A stretch of DNA of 64,000 nt, from NCBI RefSeq assembly GCF_000829825.1, contig NZ_JXSL01000030.1, positions 441,501 to 505,500 of the forward strand, written 5' to 3'. Position 1 is the first letter of the stretch, and each line of letters opens with the position of its first letter. The notes below the pieces were generated by a model. That model ran no database searches, was not told the DNA's origin, and saw only the letters and a program-made list of their open reading frames with translations. The DNA is from Paramagnetospirillum magnetotacticum MS-1. Its GTDB lineage: Bacteria; Pseudomonadota; Alphaproteobacteria; Rhodospirillales; Magnetospirillaceae. Of this stretch, positions 28,072 through 35,385 are shown one piece after another. Position numbers and translations under genes: made by a program.

Positions 28072-28146
28072 TGGGGCGTCGCCAAGCGGTAAGGCACCGG
28101 TTTTTGGTACCGGCATTCCCAGGTTCGAATCCTGGCGCCCCAGCCA
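28072..28146 (+). tRNA. tRNA-Gln (anticodon TTG)
   Basis: A full cloverleaf: acceptor TGGGGCG/CGCCCCA, D arm GCC-AAGCGGTAA-GGC, anticodon stem CCGGT/ACCGG with loop TTTTGGT (anticodon TTG at 28104-28106), T arm with GTTCGAATC, and an encoded GCCA 3' end. It lies between convergent ispE and priA. Confidence 0.97.
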
Positions 28147-28155
28147 AGCTCTTGA

Positions 28156-30357
28156 TCACATGAAGCTGTAGGGATCCACGTCCACCTGGACGCGTACGCT
28201 TTTGGGCGGGGCGCATCGGGCCAGCCAGTCGCGGATCAGGGCCTGAAGGTTCACCGAGCGGGCGCTTTGCACCAGGAAACGGCGGCGGTGCTTGCCGCGC
28301 AGCAAAGCCATGGGAGCAAGCGCCGGACCCAAGACCTGCACGCCCTCAGCGCGGGGCGCCGCCTTGGCCAGGGAGCGGGCATAGGCCTCCACCACGCTTA
28401 CATCGGGACCCGACAGGATCAGGGCGGCAAGGCGGCCATAGGGCGGCATGCCGGTATCGCGGCGGGCCTCGGCCTCACGCGCGATGAAGGCGTCGCGCTG
28501 GCCCGAGCGCAGCGCGCCCAGCACCGGATGGTCCGGCTGATAGGTCTGAAGCAGGACACGCCCCGGTCGCTCGGCCCGGCCCGCGCGGCCCGCCACCTGA
28601 GATAGGAGTTGATGGGTGCGCTCGCCCGCCCGCAAATCGCCGCCGTCCAGGCCCAGATCGGCATCCACCACGCCCACCAGGGTCAGCAGGGGAAAGTGAT
28701 AGCCCTTGGCGACGATCTGGGTTCCCACCAGCAGGTCGATCTCGTGGTCCGAGACCCGGCGGACGAATTCCTCCGCCGCATGGGGGCCGGAACAGGTATC
28801 CGAGGTCATCACCGCCACACGGGCATTGGGGAACAGCAGGGCGGCCTCTTCCGCCACCCGTTCCACGCCGGGGCCGCAAGCCGCAAAGCTGCCCTCCGCC
28901 TCGCATTCCGGGCATTTGGGCGGCAGGCGGATGAAGTGGCCGCAATGATGGCAAATCAGCCTTCCGGCCGATCGATGCTCCACCAGCCAGGCGGTGCAAT
29001 GGGGGCATTGCAGCCGGTGGCCGCAGGTCCGGCAGAGCGTCAGCGGCGCGTAGCCCCGGCGATTGAGATAGAGCATGGCCTGCTCGCCCGCCGCCAGAAC
29101 CTCTTCCAAAGCGGTAACCAGCAGGGGCGATAGCCAGCGGCCCTTGGGCGGCGGGTGACGGCGCAGATCCACCGGCACGATGTCGGGCAGCACGGCGCCT
29201 GCATGGCGGTCGGGCAGATGGACCAGGCCATAGCGCCCGGCCTGGACATTGGCCAGACTTTCCAAGGACGGCGTTGCCGAGGCCAGCACGGCGGGGAAAT
29301 CCCCCAGCCTGGCGCGCACCACCGCCATGTCGCGGGCGTGGTAACAGACATGGTCTTCTTGCTTGAAAGCCTGATCGTGCTCCTCGTCCACCACGATCAG
29401 GCCGAGATTTTGGAACGGCAGGAACAGGCCGGAACGGGCGCCGACCACGATGGCGGCCTCGCCCGAGGCCACGGCACGCCAGGTCTTTCGCCGCGTTGCA
29501 TCGCCCAGATCGGAATGCCACAGGGCCGGTTTGACGCCAAAGCGGCGGCGGAAGCGGTCCAGCCACTGGGCCGACAGGGCGATCTCGGGCAGCAGGACCA
29601 GAACCTGCTTGCCGAGCCCCAAGGCGGCGGCCACCGCCTCGAAATAGACCTCGGTCTTGCCCGAGCCCGTGACGCCGTCGATCACGATCACCGAGAAGCC
29701 GCCGTCCAAGGCGGCAACCAGGGTATCGGCCCCCGCCTGCTGGCCCGGCGATAATTCGGCACGCGGCGCGGTCAGATCGGGGGGGGCGAAGGCGGGCGGG
29801 GCGGGCAGTTCCACACTCTCCAGCGCGCCAGCCTCGACCAGCCCCTTGACCACCGCCGGGCCGACACCCGCCTCGCGGGCCAGATCGGCGGCGGACAGAG
29901 GAGGCAGCCTTAGCGCGGTCTCCATGACCTTGCGCCGGGCGGCGGTCTCCTTGAATTCGGGGATGGCGGGGGCAAGCCGCAGAGCATGGATCGGCGGAGC
30001 GGCTTCCAGGGCGGAAGCCACGCTCATGGCCATCTTGAGGACCGCGCCGGGCGGCGCCATGGTGTAGGACGCCACCCAGTCGATAAAGCGGCGCGACACC
30101 TCGGGCAGGGAAGGCGCGGCAAGCTTGCGCGCCACGGGCCGCAGCTTCGCGCCATCCACCTTGCCGTCGCCCATTCCCCAGACCACGCCCGCCACCAGAC
30201 GCCCGGCCAGGGGCACCTCGACGAAATCACCGGAGCGCAAGGGCTGATCGCCGACCGCATAGTCGTAGGCGCCGCCCAGCGGCAGGGGCAGCATCACCGC
30301 GACGCGTTGCCCAGGTTTGAACAGGCAGGGGGTTGAAAGGTCGTTCATGGCGTGCAT
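28156..30357 (-). CDS. priA: Primosomal replication-restart helicase PriA
   Basis: 733 residues, normal length. PriA recognises stalled forks and reloads DnaB. The N-terminal DNA-binding part contains VAVMLPLPLGGAYDYAV. The helicase has Walker A GVTGSGKTEVY, motif II DEEHDQAFKQ and QVAGRAGR. Between the helicase motifs a zinc-binding insertion shows paired C-x2-C motifs (CRTCGHRLQCPHC, ICHHCG, CPEC). ATG 30348 is an alternative start three residues downstream. Divergent from the DUF484 gene. Confidence 0.96.
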   Translation of the reverse strand: MHAMNDLSTPCLFKPGQRVAVMLPLPLGGAYDYAVGDQPLRSGDFVEVPLAGRLVAGVVWGMGDGKVDGAKLRPVARKLAAPSLPEVSRRFIDWVASYTMAPPGAVLKMAMSVASALEAAPPIHALRLAPAIPEFKETAARRKVMETALRLPPLSAADLAREAGVGPAVVKGLVEAGALESVELPAPPAFAPPDLTAPRAELSPGQQAGADTLVAALDGGFSVIVIDGVTGSGKTEVYFEAVAAALGLGKQVLVLLPEIALSAQWLDRFRRRFGVKPALWHSDLGDATRRKTWRAVASGEAAIVVGARSGLFLPFQNLGLIVVDEEHDQAFKQEDHVCYHARDMAVVRARLGDFPAVLASATPSLESLANVQAGRYGLVHLPDRHAGAVLPDIVPVDLRRHPPPKGRWLSPLLVTALEEVLAAGEQAMLYLNRRGYAPLTLCRTCGHRLQCPHCTAWLVEHRSAGRLICHHCGHFIRLPPKCPECEAEGSFAACGPGVERVAEEAALLFPNARVAVMTSDTCSGPHAAEEFVRRVSDHEIDLLVGTQIVAKGYHFPLLTLVGVVDADLGLDGGDLRAGERTHQLLSQVAGRAGRAERPGRVLLQTYQPDHPVLGALRSGQRDAFIAREAEARRDTGMPPYGRLAALILSGPDVSVVEAYARSLAKAAPRAEGVQVLGPALAPMALLRGKHRRRFLVQSARSVNLQALIRDWLARCAPPKSVRVQVDVDPYSFM

Positions 30358-30398
30358 AAGCTACGGAACTCGGGAGAACCAGGGAAGGGATATTGGTT

Positions 30399-31112
30399 AT
30401 GGCGCGAAAGCGCGACGACGCAGCCTTGCATCTGCCGCTGCCGGAAGAACGGCAGGTCACGGCCTTTTTGCAAGCCCATCCCGACTTTCTGGTCCGCCAT
30501 CCCGACCTGCTGCTGTCCTTGTCGCCGCCGTCGCGCTGGGCTGACGATGACGGCGTGCTGGACATGCAGGTCTTCATGATCGACCGCTTGCGCGACGAGG
30601 TGGAGCGGGTCAGGGGCGCCGCCGAACACCTGATCCACACGTCCCGCTCCAACATGTCCATCCAGACCCGCACCCACCGCGCCGTGTTGTCCATCCTGGG
30701 CGCCGAAAGCATGGCGGAACTAGTGGAGGCCATCTCCGACGATCTGCCCGCTTTGCTGGACGTGGATGTGGCAACCTTGTGTTTCGAGAAATCCGAAGAG
30801 GCGTTGCCCGATCTGCTGGCGCCCGGAATCCTGACCCTGCCGGGGGGCACCGTCGCCCAGATCATGGGCGGCGCCGACCGCGACTGCGCGCTCACCGAGG
30901 AGATGCCCGGCGACCCCGCCCTGTTCGGCGATGGCGCGGGGCTGGTTCAGTCCTCCGCCGTGGTGCGGCTCTCGCCGGGGGGAAAATCACCGGACGGCGT
31001 CATGGCGCTGGGGTCGCGCCATGGCCGCACCTTCCATGCCGGTCAGGCCACCGAACTGATCACCTTCCTGGCCCGCGTGGTCGAAGGATCGGTGCGGAGA
31101 TTTGTGGGGTAG
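30399..31112 (+). CDS. DUF484 family protein
   Basis: 237 residues from ATG 30399, with GGAAGGGA about 8 nt upstream; a TTG two codons earlier is unlikely. The N terminus carries the family signature VTAFLQAHPDFLVRHPDLL, then a helical segment with FMIDRLRDEVERVRG, and a C-terminal GAF-like region (about 110-237) with GRTFHAGQATELITFLARVVE. DUF484 genes sit beside xerC in many proteobacteria, as here; the molecular function is unknown. Confidence 0.88.
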   Translation: MARKRDDAALHLPLPEERQVTAFLQAHPDFLVRHPDLLLSLSPPSRWADDDGVLDMQVFMIDRLRDEVERVRGAAEHLIHTSRSNMSIQTRTHRAVLSILGAESMAELVEAISDDLPALLDVDVATLCFEKSEEALPDLLAPGILTLPGGTVAQIMGGADRDCALTEEMPGDPALFGDGAGLVQSSAVVRLSPGGKSPDGVMALGSRHGRTFHAGQATELITFLARVVEGSVRRFVG

Positions 31113-31135
31113 TTTTTACTAACGAGGGGGAAGAC

Positions 31136-31501
31136 ATGGATTTCGTCACTGCCGTCAAAACCTGCCTGGGCAAATACGCCACGTTCCAGGGCCGCGCGCC
31201 CCGGTCGGAATACTGGTTCTTCAACCTGTTCTATTTCATCATCAGCCTGATCGCCTCGGTGATCGCGGGGGCCAGCGATGGGGCGCTGTCTGTTCTGCCG
31301 GTTGTCCTGATGATCGGTCTGTTCGTGCCGTCATTGGCCGTATCGGTGCGCCGCCTGCACGACGTGGACAAGTCGGGCTGGTGGATGCTGATCTTCCTGG
31401 TTCCGGTCATCGGCTTCATCTTGATGCTGATCTGGTTCTGCAAGCGCGGCACCGAAGGCGCCAACCGTTTCGGCGACGATCCGCTGGCGGGTGCTGCCTA
31501 A
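31136..31501 (+). CDS. DUF805 small membrane protein
   Basis: 121 residues from ATG 31136, preceded by GAGGGGGA. Family pattern: N-terminal soluble FQGRAPRSEYWFFNLFY, about four hydrophobic segments, the conserved VSVRRLHDVDKSGWW, and C-terminal FCKRGTEGANRFGDDPL. Inner-membrane protein of unknown function. It is inserted between the DUF484 gene and xerC, which are usually adjacent. Confidence 0.9.
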   Translation: MDFVTAVKTCLGKYATFQGRAPRSEYWFFNLFYFIISLIASVIAGASDGALSVLPVVLMIGLFVPSLAVSVRRLHDVDKSGWWMLIFLVPVIGFILMLIWFCKRGTEGANRFGDDPLAGAA

Positions 31502-31514
31502 GCTTTTTCGAATT

Positions 31515-31547
31515 CCGTCACCCCGAGGCCCGGCCAAAGGGTGACGG
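31515..31547. repeat. Short GTCACCC inverted repeat before xerC
   Basis: Arms CCGTCACCC (31515-31523) and GGGTGACGG (31539-31547). The arms resemble the ends of the larger GTCATCCCGG repeats elsewhere in the window, so this may be a truncated copy; it could also end the DUF805 transcript. Confidence 0.55.
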
Positions 31548-31574
31548 CACTCGCTTTTCGGAGCGTCGTTTCCC

Positions 31575-32519
31575 ATGCCTCCCATTCCCATCCATTTCGC
31601 GGCAAAGGCCGATCTGGCCCGCGCGGTGGAATCGTGGCGGCAATGGCTGGGATCGGAAAAACGGGCCTCGGCCCATACGCTGGACGGCTATGGCCGCGAT
31701 CTGGCCGCCTTCCTTACCTTCCTGACCGAGCATCTGGCCGCCGAGCCCGATCTGGCCGCCCTGGCGGCCTTGGGGCCAGGAGACTTCCGCGCTTTTCTGG
31801 CGCGCCGCACCCAGGACGGGTTGGGCCGCTCGTCCCTGGCCCGGCTGATGTCCACGCTTCGCGGCTTCTTCAAGTTTCTAGACCGGCACGGCCTGGTTCA
31901 CAACCCGGCCATCAAGGCGGTGAAGTCGCCGCGTCCGCCGAAATCCATCCCGAAGCCCTTAGCCCCCGACGAGGCGCTGGAGGCCCTGTCCAGCGCAGGC
32001 GAGCTGCATGACGAGCCTTGGCTGGCGGCCCGCGACGTGGCGTTGTTCTCCTTGCTCTACGGGGCCGGGCTGCGTCTGGGCGAGGCCCTGTCACTGTTGC
32101 GCCGCGATCTGCCCAAGGGCGACACCATGGTGATTACCGGCAAGGGCAACAAGCAGCGCGTGGTCCCCGTCCTGCCCGTGGTCAGGGATGCCATCGCCGA
32201 TTACCTGAAGCGCCTGCCCTTTCCGTCAGAATCCACCGATCCCGTCTTCTTGGGCGCGCGGGGCGGGCCGCTCAATCCCGGCGTGGTGCAGCGCCAGATG
32301 CGGCGGTTGCGCCAAGTGATGGGCCTGCCCGATACGGCAACGCCCCATGCGCTCCGGCATTCCTTCGCCACCCATCTGCTGGCCGGGGGCGGCGATCTTC
32401 GGACCATCCAGGAATTGCTGGGCCATTCCTCGCTGTCGACCACCCAGCGCTATACCGAGGTGGATGCGGCGCGTCTCACCCGCGTCTATCGTGACGCCCA
32501 TCCGAGGGCCAAGGCATGA
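31575..32519 (+). CDS. xerC: Site-specific tyrosine recombinase XerC
   Basis: 314 residues, normal for XerC. With XerD it resolves chromosome dimers at dif. The N-terminal SAM-like domain includes SWRQWLGSEKRASAHTLDGY. Catalytic residues are seen in GAGLRLGEALSL (Arg), TGKGNKQRVVPV (Lys), HALRHSFATHLL (His-x2-Arg), LGHSSLSTTQ (His) and the nucleophile in RYTEVD. The setting beside DUF484 and tsaE marks this as the housekeeping recombinase, not a phage integrase. Confidence 0.93.
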   Translation: MPPIPIHFAAKADLARAVESWRQWLGSEKRASAHTLDGYGRDLAAFLTFLTEHLAAEPDLAALAALGPGDFRAFLARRTQDGLGRSSLARLMSTLRGFFKFLDRHGLVHNPAIKAVKSPRPPKSIPKPLAPDEALEALSSAGELHDEPWLAARDVALFSLLYGAGLRLGEALSLLRRDLPKGDTMVITGKGNKQRVVPVLPVVRDAIADYLKRLPFPSESTDPVFLGARGGPLNPGVVQRQMRRLRQVMGLPDTATPHALRHSFATHLLAGGGDLRTIQELLGHSSLSTTQRYTEVDAARLTRVYRDAHPRAKA

Positions 32520-32986
32520 GTCTGGTCATCTCCTTCGATCTGCCCGTCGAGGCCGACACCATCCGCTTAGGGCATAGGCTGGCGGCCCTGGTCCGCCCCG
32601 GCGACGTCATCGCGCTGTCGGGGACGCTGGGCACCGGCAAGAGCACCCTGGCGCGCGCCCTGATCCGGGCGCTCACCGACCCGGAGGAAGAGGTGCCCAG
32701 CCCCACATTCACCCTGGTGCAGCAATACGAGTCCGACGCCGGGCTGATCTGGCATTTCGACCTCTACCGGCTGGAAAAACCCGACGACGCCCTGGAACTC
32801 GACATCGAAGAAGCCTTCGCCGAGGGCATCAGCCTGATCGAATGGCCCGAGCAATTGGGCCCCCATCTGCCGCGCAAGCGCCTCGACGTGCTGCTGCAAC
32901 AAGGCGAGGCAGGCCTGGGCCGCCACGCCACATTGACCGCCTATGGCCCCTGGGCCGAACGTATCGGAGAGTTGGCGCATGGTTAA
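32516..32986 (+). CDS. tsaE: tRNA threonylcarbamoyladenosine biosynthesis ATPase TsaE
   Basis: 156 residues. TsaE works with TsaB and TsaD in t6A37 synthesis. Walker A is GTLGTGKSTLARALIR; SPTFTLVQQYE and WHFDLYRLEKPDD are conserved. The ATG overlaps the xerC stop (ATGA), and its own stop overlaps amgK, giving a coupled tsaE-amgK-murU string. Confidence 0.95.
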   Translation: MSLVISFDLPVEADTIRLGHRLAALVRPGDVIALSGTLGTGKSTLARALIRALTDPEEEVPSPTFTLVQQYESDAGLIWHFDLYRLEKPDDALELDIEEAFAEGISLIEWPEQLGPHLPRKRLDVLLQQGEAGLGRHATLTAYGPWAERIGELAHG

Positions 32987-33971
32987 GCGCGAGAGCCTGA
33001 TTCAAGACTTTCTGGCCAAGGCCGGTTGGGGCACTGCCCAGCGCGGACGTCTGGCCGGTGACGCCAGCTTCCGCCATTACGACCGGCTGGTGCTCGATGG
33101 CCGCCCCGCCGTGCTGATGGATGCCCCACCGCCTAAGGAAGACGTGCGGCCCTTCGTGCGCATCGCCCGGCACCTGACGGCGCTGGGCCTGTCATCGCCC
33201 GCCCTGCTGGCGGTGGACGAGGTGAACGGGTTGCTGCTGCTGGAAGATCTGGGCGACGGCACCTATACCAAGCTGCTGGCCGCCGGGCATGACGAGACGG
33301 CGCTTTACGCCCTGGCCACCGATGTCCTGGCCGAGATCGCCGCACGGCCGGATGCGATCTTGAAGGGCACGCCGCCCTATGACGACGAGAAATTGCTGAC
33401 CGAGGCGACCCTGCTCACCGACTGGTACATGCCCGCCATGACCGGCCGGGATACCGATGCGGCAGCGCGGGCGGAGTATGTGGAGATCTGGACGCAGTTA
33501 TTCCCCATTGCCCGCATGGTCCCCGATACCCTGGTGCTGCGCGATTTCCATGTGGACAATCTGATGCTGCTGGACCGGCCCGGCCTGGCGGCCTGCGGCT
33601 TGCTGGACTTCCAGGACGCGGTGATCGGCCCGGCCACCTATGACCTGATGAGCCTGCTGGAGGATGCGCGCCGCGATATCGACCCGGTGATGATCGAGAT
33701 CATGAAGGGGCGCTGGCTGAAGCGTTTCCCCCATCTCGACCGCGCCGTGTTCGAGGCTTCCTGGTCGGTGATGGCCGCGCAGCGCCATGCCAAGGTGATC
33801 GGCATCTTCACCCGGCTGTGCAAACGCGACGGCAAGCCCGGCTATCTGGTCCACATCCCCCGCCTGTGGCGCCTGCTGGAATCCGCCTGCCGCCATCCGG
33901 TCCTGGCCGGGCTCGGCCGCTGGCTCGACCGCCATATCCCCAAGGAAAGCCGTGGAGTGCCCAGCCCGTGA
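32979..33971 (+). CDS. amgK: N-acetylmuramate/N-acetylglucosamine anomeric kinase AmgK
   Basis: 330 residues from ATG 32979, overlapping the tsaE stop by 8 nt. AmgK phosphorylates MurNAc (and GlcNAc) at C1 for cell-wall recycling that bypasses de novo UDP-MurNAc synthesis. The aminoglycoside-phosphotransferase fold is seen in GDASFRHYDRL, the catalytic loop LRDFHVDNLML and the metal site LLDFQDAVIGP. The immediate murU partner makes the assignment firm. Confidence 0.93.
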   Translation: MVKRESLIQDFLAKAGWGTAQRGRLAGDASFRHYDRLVLDGRPAVLMDAPPPKEDVRPFVRIARHLTALGLSSPALLAVDEVNGLLLLEDLGDGTYTKLLAAGHDETALYALATDVLAEIAARPDAILKGTPPYDDEKLLTEATLLTDWYMPAMTGRDTDAAARAEYVEIWTQLFPIARMVPDTLVLRDFHVDNLMLLDRPGLAACGLLDFQDAVIGPATYDLMSLLEDARRDIDPVMIEIMKGRWLKRFPHLDRAVFEASWSVMAAQRHAKVIGIFTRLCKRDGKPGYLVHIPRLWRLLESACRHPVLAGLGRWLDRHIPKESRGVPSP

Positions 33972-34681
33972 GCGCCCATATCACCCACGCCATGGTCCTG
34001 GCTGCCGGACTGGGCCTCAGGATGCGGCCCATCACACTGACGACGCCGAAGCCACTGGTCAGCGTCGCCGGGCGCACTATGCTGGACCGGGCCCTAGATC
34101 ATGTGGAGCGGGCCGGTATCGACGATATCGTGGTCAACACCCATTGGCTGGCCGACAAGGTGGTCGAGCATCTGGCGGGCCGGGGTGAGATCACCTTGTC
34201 CCACGAGCCCGATCTGCTGGAGACCGGCGGCGGCGTCGCCAAGGCGCTATCCCATCTCGGCCACGGCTCGTTCTATGTGGTCAACAGCGACATCATCTGG
34301 ACCGACGGCAAGGTTCCCGCACTGACCCGACTGGCGCGCATGTGGAACCCCGACCGCATGGACGCTCTGCTGCTTCTCCAGCCGGTGGAGCGTGCCGTGG
34401 GCTATGAGGGCAAGGGCGACTTCTTCCTCGACGGTGCCGACGTGCCCCACCGACGGGGCGAGGCCCCATCGGCGCCTCATCTGTTCTCCGGCGTCCAGGT
34501 TCTGCACCACCGACTGTTCGAAGGCGCGCCCGAGGGGAAGTTCTCCCTGAACGTCCTCTACGACCGGGCGGCAGAGCAACGGCGCCTGTTCGGACTGGTC
34601 CATGACGGCAACTGGTACCATGTGGGCACCCCGCAAGCCCTGCCCGAGGTGGAGCGTCTGTTGGCACAGTCACAGGTATGA
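33968..34681 (+). CDS. murU: N-acetylmuramate alpha-1-phosphate uridylyltransferase MurU
   Basis: 237 residues from GTG 33968, overlapping the amgK stop (GTGA). MurU converts MurNAc-1-P to UDP-MurNAc. Nucleotidyltransferase motifs: AMVLAAGLGLRMRPITLTTP, KPLVSVAGRTMLDRAL and the metal-binding VVNSDIIW. The start is set by the overlap; upstream in-frame codons lie inside amgK. Confidence 0.93.
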   Translation: MSAHITHAMVLAAGLGLRMRPITLTTPKPLVSVAGRTMLDRALDHVERAGIDDIVVNTHWLADKVVEHLAGRGEITLSHEPDLLETGGGVAKALSHLGHGSFYVVNSDIIWTDGKVPALTRLARMWNPDRMDALLLLQPVERAVGYEGKGDFFLDGADVPHRRGEAPSAPHLFSGVQVLHHRLFEGAPEGKFSLNVLYDRAAEQRRLFGLVHDGNWYHVGTPQALPEVERLLAQSQV

Positions 34682-34700
34682 CAATTCGGCGGGGGGCCAT

Positions 34701-35123
34701 ATGAGCCATTGCCCCCGGCCTCTAGCTCGGCTAAAAGATTTCGTCGTCGCAACGAATGGGCAGATGATGGGCGTTACCTTGAAACCGGTGCAGGCTCTCG
34801 ACCTTTGGCGCGGAGCCATCGTCGAAAGCGTGCGGCGTGACGCCCCCGATCTGTCGGCCCGCCAGATGGCGTTGCTGCTGACCGTCTATCTCATTCCGCC
34901 GCCCCATACGGTGCGCGGTCTGGCGGAGACGCTGAACATCTCCAAGCCCGCCATCACCCGCGCGCTCGATCGCCTGACCGAGTTCGGTCTGGTCAAGCGC
35001 AAGGTGGACGACCAGGATCGCCGCTCGGTACTGATTCAGCGCACGGTCAAGGGCTCGGTCTTTCTGCGCGAATTCGGCGATATCATCGTCACCGCCGGTT
35101 CGGAAGCCGCCGAGGCGGGCTGA
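34701..35123 (+). CDS. MarR-type winged-helix regulator
   Basis: About 140 residues from ATG 34701; ATGs near 34764 are possible later starts. The winged helix is clear: DLSARQMALLLTVYL, the helix-turn-helix VRGLAETLNISKPAITRALD and the wing VKRKVDDQDRRSVLIQRT. The dimerisation helices are short, so this is a compact MarR-like protein of the kind seen in Rhodospirillaceae. The target is unknown; it lies 19 nt after murU. Confidence 0.8.
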   Translation: MSHCPRPLARLKDFVVATNGQMMGVTLKPVQALDLWRGAIVESVRRDAPDLSARQMALLLTVYLIPPPHTVRGLAETLNISKPAITRALDRLTEFGLVKRKVDDQDRRSVLIQRTVKGSVFLREFGDIIVTAGSEAAEAG

Positions 35124-35139
35124 GGCGATACCGTTCCAT

Positions 35140-35219
35140 CGTCATCCTGGCCTTGAGCCGGGATCCAGGGGGAAACGGCTCCTGGGTCCCGGGTCGCGCT
35201 TCGCTTGCCCGGGATGACG
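35140..35219. repeat. GTCATCCCGG-type palindromic repeat, copy B
   Basis: 80 bp, from CGTCATCCTGGCC to GGGATGACG, with an internal CTTGAGCCGGGATCCAGG. It lies between the 3' ends of the MarR-type gene (plus) and the SRP RNA gene (minus), where it could fold into a long hairpin. Confidence 0.85.
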
Positions 35220-35240
35220 GAGCAGATTATTTGGAAGGGT

Positions 35241-35334
35241 GGGAGACCGGACACGACCCGGACCGGAAATCGTTACGGCTGCTTCCTTCCGGACCTGACC
35301 GGGTTGGCGACGGGTCCGTCCATGCCGATCTCCC
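35241..35334 (-). ncRNA. ffs: Signal recognition particle RNA (4.5S-like)
   Basis: On the minus strand the region carries the diagnostic SRP domain-IV sequence GGTCAGGTCCGGAAGGAAGC followed by AGCCGTAACGA. The two ends pair perfectly over 10 bp (GGGAGATCGG with CCGGTCTCCC, with one G-U), closing a single long hairpin of about 94 nt, as in alphaproteobacterial SRP RNA. A promoter-like sequence lies directly upstream. It is the partner of Ffh, also encoded in this window. Exact ends are uncertain by a few bases. Confidence 0.93.
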
Positions 35335-35341
35335 GGCGCGG

Positions 35342-35371
35342 ACCATAAGAGCAACCGCCTCCCCATTGCAA
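35342..35371 (-). promoter_or_regulatory. Promoter of the SRP RNA gene
   Basis: Reading the minus strand: TTGCAA, an 18-nt spacer, then TATGGT, ending 7 nt before the predicted first base of the SRP RNA. It lies only 14 nt from the start codon of the divergent helicase gene. Confidence 0.6.
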
Positions 35372-35385
35372 GGCCGATTCGAGTC

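Noticed and set aside
31575-32519. Tyrosine recombinase as the integrase of the phage-like block
   Set aside because: It sits 14 kb away in a conserved DUF484-xerC-tsaE neighbourhood and has the length and motifs of housekeeping XerC.
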